Shown here: positions 1 to 7,440 of the stretch, one piece after another
Position numbering within the stretch: position 1 is the stretch's first letter
Layout: each line of letters begins with the position of its first letter
Assembly: GCF_009192725.1 (NCBI RefSeq)
Contig: NZ_VOHR01000008.1
Coordinates: forward strand, 1 to 36,557
Length of the DNA: 36,557 nucleotides
Reading direction: 5' to 3'
From: Segeticoccus rhizosphaerae
GTDB taxonomy: Bacteria; Actinomycetota; Actinomycetes; Actinomycetales; Dermatophilaceae
The notes under the pieces: model-generated
Seen by the model: only the letters and a program-made list of their open reading frames with translations
Databases searched by the model: none
Told to the model about the DNA's origin: nothing
Translations under genes and position numbers: made by a program

Positions 1-2
1 GC

Positions 3-908
3 TTCGCCGGCGAGGCCGTCGCGGCGGCGGTCGAGCACGCGTTCCGCCCGGCGGCCGAGGGTGGGCTGGGTCTGCGACGGCTGCACGCGGTGACCGACCG
101 GGCCAACACACCCTCGCAGCGAATCCTGCAGGGCGCCGGCTTCCGGCTCTGGGGCATCGACCACCAGTCGTATGCGCGGTCGGACGGCTCGATCTCGGAC
201 GGTGCCTTCTTCGAGCTGCTCGCCGACGACAACCGCGGCGGGCGCGCGGGAGCCGGCGTCCAGTGGACGGGGCATGCGACCCGAGACCAGCCAGCGGCCG
301 GAGCCCAGGGTGGCGCCGGCCGAGGCGAGGCCGGACGGGGTCTGGAGCCGGCCACGATCGAGGGACGCGGCATCCGGCTGCGGGAGTGGCAGGAGGACGA
401 CATACCTCGCATCGTGGAGGCCTGCACCGACCCCGTCAGCCGGCACTGGCTCGCCACACTGCCCGAGCCGTATGACGAGGTGGCCGGCCGCGGCTACGTC
501 GAGATGACCCGCGAGCGGCACCGCAACAGCGCGGGACTCTTCTGGTGCGTCGCCGACGCGAGGACGGACCGGTGCGTGGGCTCGCTCGGTCTGATGGACC
601 TGTCCGGCGAGGACCCGACGACGGCCGAGGTCGGCTATTGGCTGCACCCGGACGCGCGTGGTCGCGGTGCCATGAGGCAGGCCGTCGGGCTGGCTGTGCG
701 GCACGCCTTCCTGCCGGTCGAGGACGGCGGCCTCGGGCTGCGCCGGTTGCGGCTCAACGTCGCCGACGGCAACGAGGGCTCGGCGCGGATCGCGGACGCC
801 AACGGTTTCACCGAGGTGGGACGCGACCGGGCGGCCGAGCGGTTGGGCGACGGATCGTACGTCGACCTGCGCCGGTTCGACCTGCTCGCCACCGAGTGGA
901 CCGGCTGA
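3..908 (+). CDS. Tandem GNAT N-acetyltransferase (5'-truncated)
   Basis: The reading frame is open from base 3, so the gene starts upstream of the window; the first in-frame GTG at 90 lies inside a domain and is not a real start. Two GNAT (acetyl-CoA-dependent N-acetyltransferase) units are visible. The first is only its C-terminal end (bases 3-250), with a helix ending HAFRPAAEGGLGLRRL. The second is complete (about 343-890): a beta-strand start GIRLREWQEDD, the acetyl-CoA-binding core around GYWLHPDARGRGAMRQA, then HAFLPVEDGGLGLRRLRL and ANGFTEVGRDR. The two HAF...GGLGLRRL segments are clearly related, so the protein is a duplication fusion of the RimJ/RimL-like type. An Ala/Gly/Arg-rich linker (about 235-340) joins the units. 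The substrate is unknown. Confidence 0.85.
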   Translation, partial: FAGEAVAAAVEHAFRPAAEGGLGLRRLHAVTDRANTPSQRILQGAGFRLWGIDHQSYARSDGSISDGAFFELLADDNRGGRAGAGVQWTGHATRDQPAAGAQGGAGRGEAGRGLEPATIEGRGIRLREWQEDDIPRIVEACTDPVSRHWLATLPEPYDEVAGRGYVEMTRERHRNSAGLFWCVADARTDRCVGSLGLMDLSGEDPTTAEVGYWLHPDARGRGAMRQAVGLAVRHAFLPVEDGGLGLRRLRLNVADGNEGSARIADANGFTEVGRDRAAERLGDGSYVDLRRFDLLATEWTG

Positions 909-1060
909 CCCGGGATGCGCCGAAACGGTGGACAGGGCGGGCGAGGAGTGGTTCGTTGTGTGGTGGCCCGCTCACCCTGAGAGAGCCGAGGCCCCTCCGA
1001 CGACACCAGGAGACCGTGCCGCCGCCGTGGCCCGTCCGCCGTCGAAAGGTCGCACCACCC

Positions 1061-1840
1061 ATGTCGAAGACAACAGTGACCCGCCCCCGCTGGATCACCG
1101 CCGGCGTCGCCGCGATCGTCCTCGTGGGGGCCGGCGTCCCCGCTGCGCTCGCCTCCGGCGACGGTGGCTCGCATCCCGGATACACCGGGTCCCACGAGCC
1201 GCCCAACATCGACCTGGTCCGCCAGCAGATCTACGCCTACTACGGCGACCCCGAGAAGACGGGCACCGCCTCGGAGGACTCCGGCTACGGGCACAAGATG
1301 CACCGGATCGAGCGGCGCATCACCAACCTGCTCAAGGCGCGCCAGCACGCGAAGTACCACGGGTCGGACCCCACGCTCCTGCTCGACGTGGACGACACAT
1401 CGCTGCTGACCTACAACTACGAGATCTTCAGCAACTTCGCCTACAACCCCGACACCAACGCGGAATTCGTGATGGGAGAGAAGTTCCCGGCGACCTTCGG
1501 CATGGTCAAGGTGGTCAAGAAGGCCAAGGCGATGGGGTATGACGTGGTCTACCTCACCGGCCGCCCCTCCACCCAGCAGGACGCGACCATCGGCAACCTG
1601 ACCAAGGTCGGCTACCCCGCGCCGGACGCGATCTACACCCGGGACAGGGCCAACCCCCCGGCCTACATGACCTGTGCGCCGGATTGCACGACGATCCAGT
1701 ACAAGTCGCTGACCCGCAAGCACATCAACCGGACCGGTAACCACATCGTGGCCAACGTGGGCGACCAGTTCTCCGACCTGGCAGGCGGATTCGCCGACCG
1801 GACCTTCAAGCTGCCCAACCCGATGTACTTCCTGCCCTAG
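1061..1840 (+). CDS. Secreted HAD-superfamily acid phosphatase (class B/IIIB-like)
   Basis: The 259-residue protein begins with a signal peptide (residues 1-32: RPR then a hydrophobic stretch ending ALAS), so it should act outside the membrane. HAD phosphatase motifs are all present: motif I D109-V-D111-D-T113 (nucleophile and general acid/base), motif II T166 in YLTGRP, the motif III lysine K215, and motif IV GDQFSD at 234-239. This is the pattern of the subfamily IIIB plant/bacterial acid phosphatases, which hydrolyse phosphomonoesters through an aspartyl-phosphate. Start choice: ATG 1061 precedes the signal peptide directly, although the Shine-Dalgarno is weak; an in-frame GTG at 1016 follows AGGAG too closely. 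Its stop TAG and the stop of the convergent gene share the tetranucleotide CTAG at 1837-1840. The physiological substrate cannot be told from sequence. Confidence 0.88.
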   Translation: MSKTTVTRPRWITAGVAAIVLVGAGVPAALASGDGGSHPGYTGSHEPPNIDLVRQQIYAYYGDPEKTGTASEDSGYGHKMHRIERRITNLLKARQHAKYHGSDPTLLLDVDDTSLLTYNYEIFSNFAYNPDTNAEFVMGEKFPATFGMVKVVKKAKAMGYDVVYLTGRPSTQQDATIGNLTKVGYPAPDAIYTRDRANPPAYMTCAPDCTTIQYKSLTRKHINRTGNHIVANVGDQFSDLAGGFADRTFKLPNPMYFLP

Positions 1841-3063
1841 GAGCGGCGCCCCGCGGGCGATGAGACACGGTCGAGGCCGAGCCATTCGGCCATCGAGGCC
1901 AGCTCGTCCGCGAGAGCCGGGCGCGCTTCGGGGGGCGCGTCCGGCTCCCAGTGGACGGCCTGCACCCGCAGCACCCCCGTGGCCCGGTCGGCCTTGAGGT
2001 CGCACCGGGCCACGAGGTGCTCGCCGAAGAGGAACGGCAGCACGTAGTAACCGTGCACCCGCTTGCCCTGCGGCACATAGATCTCGAGCCGGTAGTGGAA
2101 ACCCCACAGCGCCAGCGTCCGATCCCGTTGCCAGATCAGGGAGTCGAAGGGGCTCAGGAGCGCCTGCGCGTGCACCCGCCGCGGCACCCGGGCATCCCGA
2201 TGCAGGTATGCCGTCCGCTTCCAGCCCTGCACCGTCACCGGCACCAGCTCGCCCTCCGCGACGAGCGAGGCCAGCGCCGGGCGGGCCTGCTCCGGCTTCA
2301 GCCGGAAGTAGTCGCGCAGGCACTGCTCGCTGCCCACGCCGACTGCGCGTGCCGCGATGCGCATCAGCTCGCGGAAGGCAACGTCGTCGGGCGGGCGCAC
2401 CTGCGGTGAGACCGCGTGCGGCAGCACGTCGCGGGGCATCACTCGCTCGAGCGAGGCGTAGCGCCGCTCGAACTGTGCGGTGCGGCCGGCGCTGGTGATC
2501 TCTCCCGCCCAGAAGAGGTGCTCGAGCGCGTTCTTGACCAGCGACCAGTTCCAGCCCCACTCCTCGCGGTCGCGGGGCACGTCGTGCTCGAGCGCGGACT
2601 CGACCTGGCGCGAGGTCAGCGGCCCTCGGGCCCGCACCTCGGTGGCCACGGCCACGACCAGCTCGGGGTGGTCGTGCGCCACCCGGCGCATCCCACCCCA
2701 CGAGTCGTGCAGTGCCCGCCGCATCCGGAAGCCCAGCAACGGCCAGGTCGACGGCGGGATGAGGCTGGCCTCGTGCGCCCAGTACTCCACGAGCCGGCGC
2801 GGTGCCCGGTCACGTGCGCGGTCGAGCAGGCCGGTGTCATAACGGCCGAGCCGGGAGAACAGCGGGAGGTACTGGCTGCGCGTCAGCACGTTGACGCTGT
2901 CGATCTGGATGACGCCGACCCGGTCGATCACCCGGCCGACGTGCCGCATCGTCGCGGCGCCCGGCGCAGGTCGCGGGTCGCAAAAACCCTGAGCGGCCAG
3001 CGCGATCCGGCGTGCCTGCGATCGGGAGAGGACGCGAGGGGCCGGGACCGTGCCCGGGCTCAC
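1837..3063 (-). CDS. Winged-helix DNA glycosylase, AlkX/YcaQ type (HTH_42 family)
   Basis: The 408-residue protein matches the HTH_42 (AlkZ/AlkX) family, whose members excise bulky alkylated bases and unhook interstrand DNA crosslinks. Family features seen: an N-terminal helix with SRSQARRIALAAQGF, the catalytic segment IQIDSVNVL with Q53-x-D55 (the QxD form of E. coli YcaQ/AlkX rather than the QxQ of AlkZ), the HEASLIP segment, winged-helix repeats in the middle, and a C-terminal beta-barrel part with SPFDSLIWQRDR and GYYVLPFLFGEHLVARCDLK. The GTG start at 3061-3063 overlaps the TGA of the upstream response regulator gene (GTGA at 3060-3063), so translation is probably coupled. The 3' end overlaps the acid phosphatase gene by four bases. 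A role in crosslink or alkylation repair is inferred from the family. Confidence 0.85.
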   Translation of the reverse strand: MSPGTVPAPRVLSRSQARRIALAAQGFCDPRPAPGAATMRHVGRVIDRVGVIQIDSVNVLTRSQYLPLFSRLGRYDTGLLDRARDRAPRRLVEYWAHEASLIPPSTWPLLGFRMRRALHDSWGGMRRVAHDHPELVVAVATEVRARGPLTSRQVESALEHDVPRDREEWGWNWSLVKNALEHLFWAGEITSAGRTAQFERRYASLERVMPRDVLPHAVSPQVRPPDDVAFRELMRIAARAVGVGSEQCLRDYFRLKPEQARPALASLVAEGELVPVTVQGWKRTAYLHRDARVPRRVHAQALLSPFDSLIWQRDRTLALWGFHYRLEIYVPQGKRVHGYYVLPFLFGEHLVARCDLKADRATGVLRVQAVHWEPDAPPEARPALADELASMAEWLGLDRVSSPAGRRS

Positions 3064-3830
3064 TCGGGCAGCTCGACCAGCTTGGCCTTCACGGCATACA
3101 TCGCTGCTTCCATCCGCGAGTGCATCTGCAGCTTGTCGAGGATGTTGCGCACGTGGTTCTTGACCGTGTTCTCGGAGATGAAGAGTTCCTCGGCGATGTC
3201 GCGGTTGGACATGCCCCTCGACACCAGCTTGAGCACCTCGATCTCGCGCTCGGTCAACCGGGGCGCCGGCACCGACTCCTCCTGCCGCTGGATCAGCGAG
3301 CTGAACTCCGACAGCAGGGTGGAGGCCATGGAGGGGGAGATGAGCGACTGCCCCGAGTGGACGGCGCGCAGGCCCTCGGCGATCTCCTCACCCGGGATGT
3401 CCTTGAGCAGGTAGCCGTTGGCGCCGGCTCGGACCGCCTGGTAGAGGTCGCCCTCGTCGTCGGACGAGGTCAGGATGATGATCCGCGCGGACGGCGCCGT
3501 CGCCTTGATCGACGCGCACGCGTCGATACCGCTGGCACGCGGCATCCGGATGTCCATGAGCACCACGTCGGGCAGCAGCTCCGCGGCACGTTCGATCGCC
3601 TCGGTCCCGTCACTTGCCTCACCGACGATGTGGATGTCGGGCTCGAGGCTGAGGACGGCCTGGAGCCCGCGACGGTAGAGCCCGTGGTCGTCCGCGATGA
3701 GGACGCGGATGGGCTCGGGGTCACCCCCTGCAGTGGTCGAGCTTGGCTTCTCCTGCAACGGTGGTATCCCCTTCTCGACGCCCTGTGCCAGTGACGCAGG
3801 AACGGCATCCACGCTGGTCATGGGCGACAT
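3060..3830 (-). CDS. NarL/FixJ-family response regulator (orphan)
   Basis: An N-terminal receiver domain (residues about 41-160) has acidic pocket D47-D48, phospho-acceptor D93 in VLMDIRMP, the conserved T/S in ILTSSDDE and K in YLLKD. A LuxR-type helix-turn-helix follows (LTEREIEVLKLVSRGMSNRDIAEELFISENTVKNHV positions about 188-225). It should therefore be a phosphorylation-controlled DNA-binding transcription factor. Start: the open frame extends to 3881, but the upstream part has poor codon use; ATG at 3830 (MSPMTS) or 3821 is more likely. About 40 residues of low-complexity sequence precede the receiver, which is unusual. No kinase gene is adjacent; the only NarL-type kinase here (5099-6736) already has its own regulator. 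Its stop overlaps the glycosylase start. Confidence 0.85.
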   Translation of the reverse strand: MSPMTSVDAVPASLAQGVEKGIPPLQEKPSSTTAGGDPEPIRVLIADDHGLYRRGLQAVLSLEPDIHIVGEASDGTEAIERAAELLPDVVLMDIRMPRASGIDACASIKATAPSARIIILTSSDDEGDLYQAVRAGANGYLLKDIPGEEIAEGLRAVHSGQSLISPSMASTLLSEFSSLIQRQEESVPAPRLTEREIEVLKLVSRGMSNRDIAEELFISENTVKNHVRNILDKLQMHSRMEAAMYAVKAKLVELPE

Positions 3831-3893
3831 GATGGCACGCACCGGTGACAGGCAACAGGAGTATCGCACGCCACCTGCCACCGGTGCGCCTGG

Positions 3894-4613
3894 TCAGCTC
3901 ACGCGCGCCCGGGGTTCGTCACGCTCCTGCTCGTCGGTCGCGGTCAGCTGTCCTTCGATCTGTTCGTCGTCGCCGGAGGCCTCCTGACGGTCGAGCCGCA
4001 GCACGCCGTAGGACCACCCGCGGCGCCGGTAGACGACACACGGCTGACCGGTGTCGATGTCCTCGAAGAGGTAGAAGTCGTGTCCGACCAGCTCCATGTT
4101 GTTCAGCGCCTGGTCGATGCCCATCGGGACGCTGGGGTGCACCTTCTCGCGCACCTCGATCGGCGAGTTGCCGTGGGTGCCGAGCTTTTGGTGCATGCGC
4201 TCTTCCTGGTCGTTCTCCGCCGTGTCACCCGACTCGCCATTCAGTCCCACCGGCTCGCTCGCCAGGCGTGCGGTCGCCTCACCCACCGACTCCGGCCTCT
4301 GCCGTCCCCGGTGCACGCGGCGGCGGTCCTGCGCACGCCGGATCCGCTCGAGGAGCTTGGTCATGGCCAGGTCGAGCGCGGCATACTCCTCGTCCGCACA
4401 GGCCTCGGCGCGGATGACCGACCTCTTGACGTGGCAGGTGATCTCCACCCGCTCACAGGCCTGCGCCCGGCGGGGGTTGGGCTCATGACTGATCACGACA
4501 TCCACGCGCATGACGCGTGGTGCCAGTTGCGGGATCTTGGACAGCTTCTCGTCCAGATGACGGCGGAAGCGGTCGGTGACCTGGACGTGACGTCCAGTGA
4601 CGGTGATCTCCAC
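3894..4613 (-). CDS. hpf: Long-form ribosome hibernation promoting factor
   Basis: The 239-residue protein has the two-domain build of long HPF (RaiA/YfiA family). Residues 1-105 form the N-terminal ribosome-binding domain, starting MEITVTGRHVQVTDRFRRHL. A charged linker (about 110-170) follows, then a C-terminal dimerisation domain (about 175-225) with PMGIDQALNNMELVGHDFYL and VVYRRRGWSYGVLRL. In stationary phase such proteins pair 70S ribosomes into inactive 100S particles. The GTG start at 4613 is fixed by a perfect AGGAGG (4620-4625 on plus) six bases upstream. In many actinobacteria (for example M. tuberculosis Rv3242c-Rv3241c) hpf follows comF directly; here comF lies about 16.6 kb away on the same strand. 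Confidence 0.93.
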   Translation of the reverse strand: MEITVTGRHVQVTDRFRRHLDEKLSKIPQLAPRVMRVDVVISHEPNPRRAQACERVEITCHVKRSVIRAEACADEEYAALDLAMTKLLERIRRAQDRRRVHRGRQRPESVGEATARLASEPVGLNGESGDTAENDQEERMHQKLGTHGNSPIEVREKVHPSVPMGIDQALNNMELVGHDFYLFEDIDTGQPCVVYRRRGWSYGVLRLDRQEASGDDEQIEGQLTATDEQERDEPRARVS

Positions 4614-5098
4614 AGGTGCCCTCCTAGGGTGGTGACGCGTAGTTCTCTCCGGGCCCGCGAGGCCCCTTCGGCTGCTGCATCACCCCCTTGCTCTGGAGGT
4701 GCCCCGACGCGCCTCGGGCCGGCCCCACGAGTAGTGGCGTGGGACGCGACCCGTGTCCGGCGCTGCCGTGGCAACGACCACCAAGGTCATAGTTCGCACC
4801 GTAGTCGACCCGATCTGGAAACGACACACCGCTGACGAAATCGGGGTCAAGTCTTGGTGTGGACTGGCCGACGGGGTATCGCCGAGCCCGCACCCCGGGC
4901 GGCGGGAGTCAACTCATTCCGTAGTGCACCTGCATCGGCGAAGGCAGCCGTACGTCTGCCACAGGTCATCTGAAGGTAAAGGCGAGGTAAAAAATCTTCC
5001 CGGATTCGCTAGACAATGTCGGTGGTGTGGGCCATGATGCATTCCGTCGAAGGTTCAACTACCACGCGGGGGGAAACCCGCAGACGGCAGGGTATGAC
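4614..5098. other. Divergent non-coding region between hpf and the histidine kinase gene
   Basis: About 485 bases without a convincing gene; short frames here have poor codon use. On the minus side it holds the AGGAGG of hpf. The right half contains an A/T-rich patch (4971-4996) and a small perfect stem (GCGGG/CCCGC around 5065-5080, loop GGGAAA) just before the likely kinase start. A GTG at 5027 is in frame with the kinase, but codons between 5027 and 5098 are atypical and it lacks a Shine-Dalgarno, so I treat this stretch as leader. I did not recognise a riboswitch fold. Confidence 0.5.
4975..4991 (+). promoter_or_regulatory. Direct repeat GGTAAA x2, one helical turn apart
   Basis: GGTAAA at 4975-4980 is repeated at 4986-4991, 11 bases apart, inside the only A/T-rich patch of the region upstream of the kinase operon. 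Repeats on one face of the helix are typical of activator or response-regulator sites. This is a candidate operator only; no promoter hexamers can be assigned with certainty. Confidence 0.25.
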
Positions 5099-6736
5099 GT
5101 GTCAACAAGGGGTGGGCTGGTCGCGGACACTGCGCGGCAGCGTCGCGTGCTCGTTCTCTTCCTGATCGTCGTCGGGGTCGGCGTCGGGATCCTGGAGGGC
5201 TTCACCGAGGTGGTGGTGCCGACCGCGGCCGCGCTGCTCGCCCTCGACCTGCTCGCCGCCGCCTGGGTGGCGCGCAGCCACCCGCGGGTCATGCCCCACG
5301 TGCACCCGGCCATCGCGCTCGAGCTCGCCGGCGCCGGACTCATCGCCGCGGTCATCGGCTACAACATGCCAGCCGCACACGGCCTGCTGCCGATGCTGCT
5401 CATCCCGGCCCTGCGCATCGGTGAGTATGCCGGCCGCGCCCTGGCCAGCTGGACCGTCGCCTGCCTCTTCCCGCTCATCTTCATCCTCGACCGCTTCGTC
5501 GGGACGCAGTCCAGCCAGACCGACCGCACGAGCACGCTGCTCTGGCTCGTCATCGCCCTGATCACCGGCCTCGTCGGCGCCCGCGTCGCCACCATGGAGC
5601 GCGACCAGGAGGAGTCCACGCCCCGTGCCGCCCAGGAAGCGGCGGCTCTGCTGCGGCGGCTGGACACCCTGGCGGGCAGCATGGACGCCGGCTTCGACGT
5701 GCCCGCCTCGGCGGAGATGATGCTGGAGGCACTGCGCCAGGAGATCACGCTGCGCCGCTCAGCCGTCCTCGTCGGCACCAGCGACCACCCTGCGGTGCCT
5801 CTCGCGCTGCGCGGCAGTGACCGGGTTCCGTGGCCCGGACCCGAGGTCGAGGGCTCGCCGCTGCAGCACACCTGGTCCACCGGTGAGGCCATCGTCGAGG
5901 CATGGCAGGGCGACACGGGCAGCCGGACGGTGCTGACCGTGGCGATCCGCGACACCGACGGGCAGTCGATCGGAGTGCTCGTGGCCGACCGCGAGGGCTC
6001 GCTGCCGTTCAACCGCCACGACGTCGCCGTGGTCGAGGACATCGTCCACCAGCACGGCCCCAACCTCGACGTCGCGCTCTCCTTCGCCGCGCTGCGCGAG
6101 CACGCCGGCATGGAGGAGCGCGAGCGCCTGGCCCGCGAGATGCACGACGGCATCGCGCAGGAGCTGGTGGCGTTCGGCTACCAGATCGACATGGTGCGCC
6201 GGCAGTATGCCGAGAACCTCCCCCACCTGCCCAACCCGATGGACGGACTGCGCACCGACCTGACCCACGTCCTGTCCGGGCTGCGCCTGCGGATCGCCGA
6301 CCTGCGGGTCGCGGTGCGCCCGGACCAGGGCCTCGGCGCCGTGATCAGCAGCCGGCTGCAGCGCTTCGGCACCAGCAGCGACCTGTCCATCGCCCTGCGG
6401 CTCAACGAGACCGGCTTCCGGCTCCCGGCCCACACCGAGACCCTGCTCTACCGCCTGTTCCTCAAGGTCCTCGACGACGCGCGGCACGCGCCCGGCGCCA
6501 CGGCTCTCGATGTCAACCTCAGCGTGACCGCTCCGCAGGCCTTCCTGCGCATCACCCACGATGGTGCCAGCGAGCTGCACCAGCGTATCTTTCAGGACCA
6601 CCCCATCAATGACCTCGGCGGGCAGGTCATCGTCGACCGCCTGCCGGGCACCGGTGTGGTCGTGCAGGTCGCTCTGCACGGCACGCCCCGGCGCGCACCC
6701 CAGCCCCTCACCAACGAACGGATGCCCCTGCGATGA
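5099..6736 (+). CDS. Membrane NarL-type sensor histidine kinase with degenerate ATPase domain
   Basis: Counting from GTG 5099 (AGGG six bases upstream), the protein has 545 residues; an in-frame GTG at 5027 would add 24. Five or six membrane segments fill residues about 15-165. A GAF-like segment follows (about 195-335), then a HisKA_3 dimerisation helix ERLAREMHDGIAQEL with phospho-acceptor H349. The C-terminal part aligns in position with a HATPase domain but is eroded. The N-box reads KVLDDARHA (459-460 are Asp where Asn is expected), the D-box reads ITHDGAS instead of DDGxG, and no GLxGMRER segment is present. The stop overlaps the start of the regulator gene (ATGA 6733-6736), so both act together. 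The stimulus is unknown. It may bind ATP poorly or work mainly as a phosphatase or scaffold (inference). Confidence 0.85.
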   Translation: MSTRGGLVADTARQRRVLVLFLIVVGVGVGILEGFTEVVVPTAAALLALDLLAAAWVARSHPRVMPHVHPAIALELAGAGLIAAVIGYNMPAAHGLLPMLLIPALRIGEYAGRALASWTVACLFPLIFILDRFVGTQSSQTDRTSTLLWLVIALITGLVGARVATMERDQEESTPRAAQEAAALLRRLDTLAGSMDAGFDVPASAEMMLEALRQEITLRRSAVLVGTSDHPAVPLALRGSDRVPWPGPEVEGSPLQHTWSTGEAIVEAWQGDTGSRTVLTVAIRDTDGQSIGVLVADREGSLPFNRHDVAVVEDIVHQHGPNLDVALSFAALREHAGMEERERLAREMHDGIAQELVAFGYQIDMVRRQYAENLPHLPNPMDGLRTDLTHVLSGLRLRIADLRVAVRPDQGLGAVISSRLQRFGTSSDLSIALRLNETGFRLPAHTETLLYRLFLKVLDDARHAPGATALDVNLSVTAPQAFLRITHDGASELHQRIFQDHPINDLGGQVIVDRLPGTGVVVQVALHGTPRRAPQPLTNERMPLR

Positions 6737-7392
6737 CTCTCTCGGTGATCCTCGTCGACGACCACGCGCTGGTGCGCGAGGGCCTCGCCCGCCTCATCGA
6801 CTCCGCCCCGGAGTTCCAGGTGGCGGGACAGGGTGCCTGTCTGGCCGACGGCTACAGCCTGCTGGCCAAGCAGCACGACCTGCTCGTGGTGGACGTCTCG
6901 ATGCCCGACGGCAGCGGTCTGTCGCTTGCCCGCTATGCGCGAGAGCACTACCCGAACATGGGCATCGTCGTGGTCACGATGCACAACGACGACGAGACGC
7001 TGCTCGAGGCCCTCGACGCAGGCGCCTCCGCGCTGGTGCTCAAGAGCGACCCGTCCGACGACGTGCTGTATGCCGTACGCCAGGCCGTGCACCGCCCGCG
7101 CAGCTTCGTCGCCGACGGGCTGTCTGACGCCCTGCGGCGCCGTGAGTCGTCCAGCAAGCCGCGGCTCACGCCGCGCGAGACCGAGGTCATGGCGAGCCTG
7201 CTCGATGGCGCCTCGGTCTCCCAGGTGGCCCGCTCCCTCTACATGAGCGAGTCGACCGTCAAGACCCACATCGCGCGCCTCTACGACAAGCTCGGTGTGC
7301 ACAACCGCGCGGCCTTGGCCATGGCGGCTGTGCAGCACGGCCTGGTGCCGAACAGCGCCCGCTCCGCGCAGCAGGCCGCCCTCACCGCCTGA
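6733..7392 (+). CDS. NarL/FixJ-family response regulator (partner of upstream kinase)
   Basis: The 219-residue protein has a receiver domain with D9-D10, phospho-acceptor D54 in VVDVSMPDGSG, T82 and K104, followed by a LuxR-type helix-turn-helix (LTPRETEVMASLLDGASVSQ then SESTVKTHI, about residues 145-190). All key receiver residues are intact, unlike the partner kinase. Its ATG overlaps the kinase stop, the usual arrangement for a cognate pair. Targets are unknown; autoregulation of the 5.1-7.4 kb operon or control of the following genes is possible. A 48-base gap separates it from the next gene on the same strand, so co-transcription with the large-protein/SWIM pair is possible. Confidence 0.92.
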   Translation: MTLSVILVDDHALVREGLARLIDSAPEFQVAGQGACLADGYSLLAKQHDLLVVDVSMPDGSGLSLARYAREHYPNMGIVVVTMHNDDETLLEALDAGASALVLKSDPSDDVLYAVRQAVHRPRSFVADGLSDALRRRESSSKPRLTPRETEVMASLLDGASVSQVARSLYMSESTVKTHIARLYDKLGVHNRAALAMAAVQHGLVPNSARSAQQAALTA

Positions 7393-7440
7393 CCGCTGCA
7401 CCGGCTGGCTCCGTGGCTGGCCAGGAAGGTTGGGGGGAGC

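Noticed and set aside
635-2701. A 688-codon open frame on the minus strand
   Set aside because: It runs antisense to the GNAT and acid phosphatase genes and shares bases with the glycosylase gene in another frame; its composition is low-complexity Arg/Ala/Gly, as expected for a shadow in GC-rich DNA.
5030-5098. Riboswitch ahead of the kinase gene (GGGGGAAACCC segment)
   Set aside because: Only a five-base-pair stem is clear; it lacks the conserved parts of c-di-AMP or c-di-GMP riboswitches.
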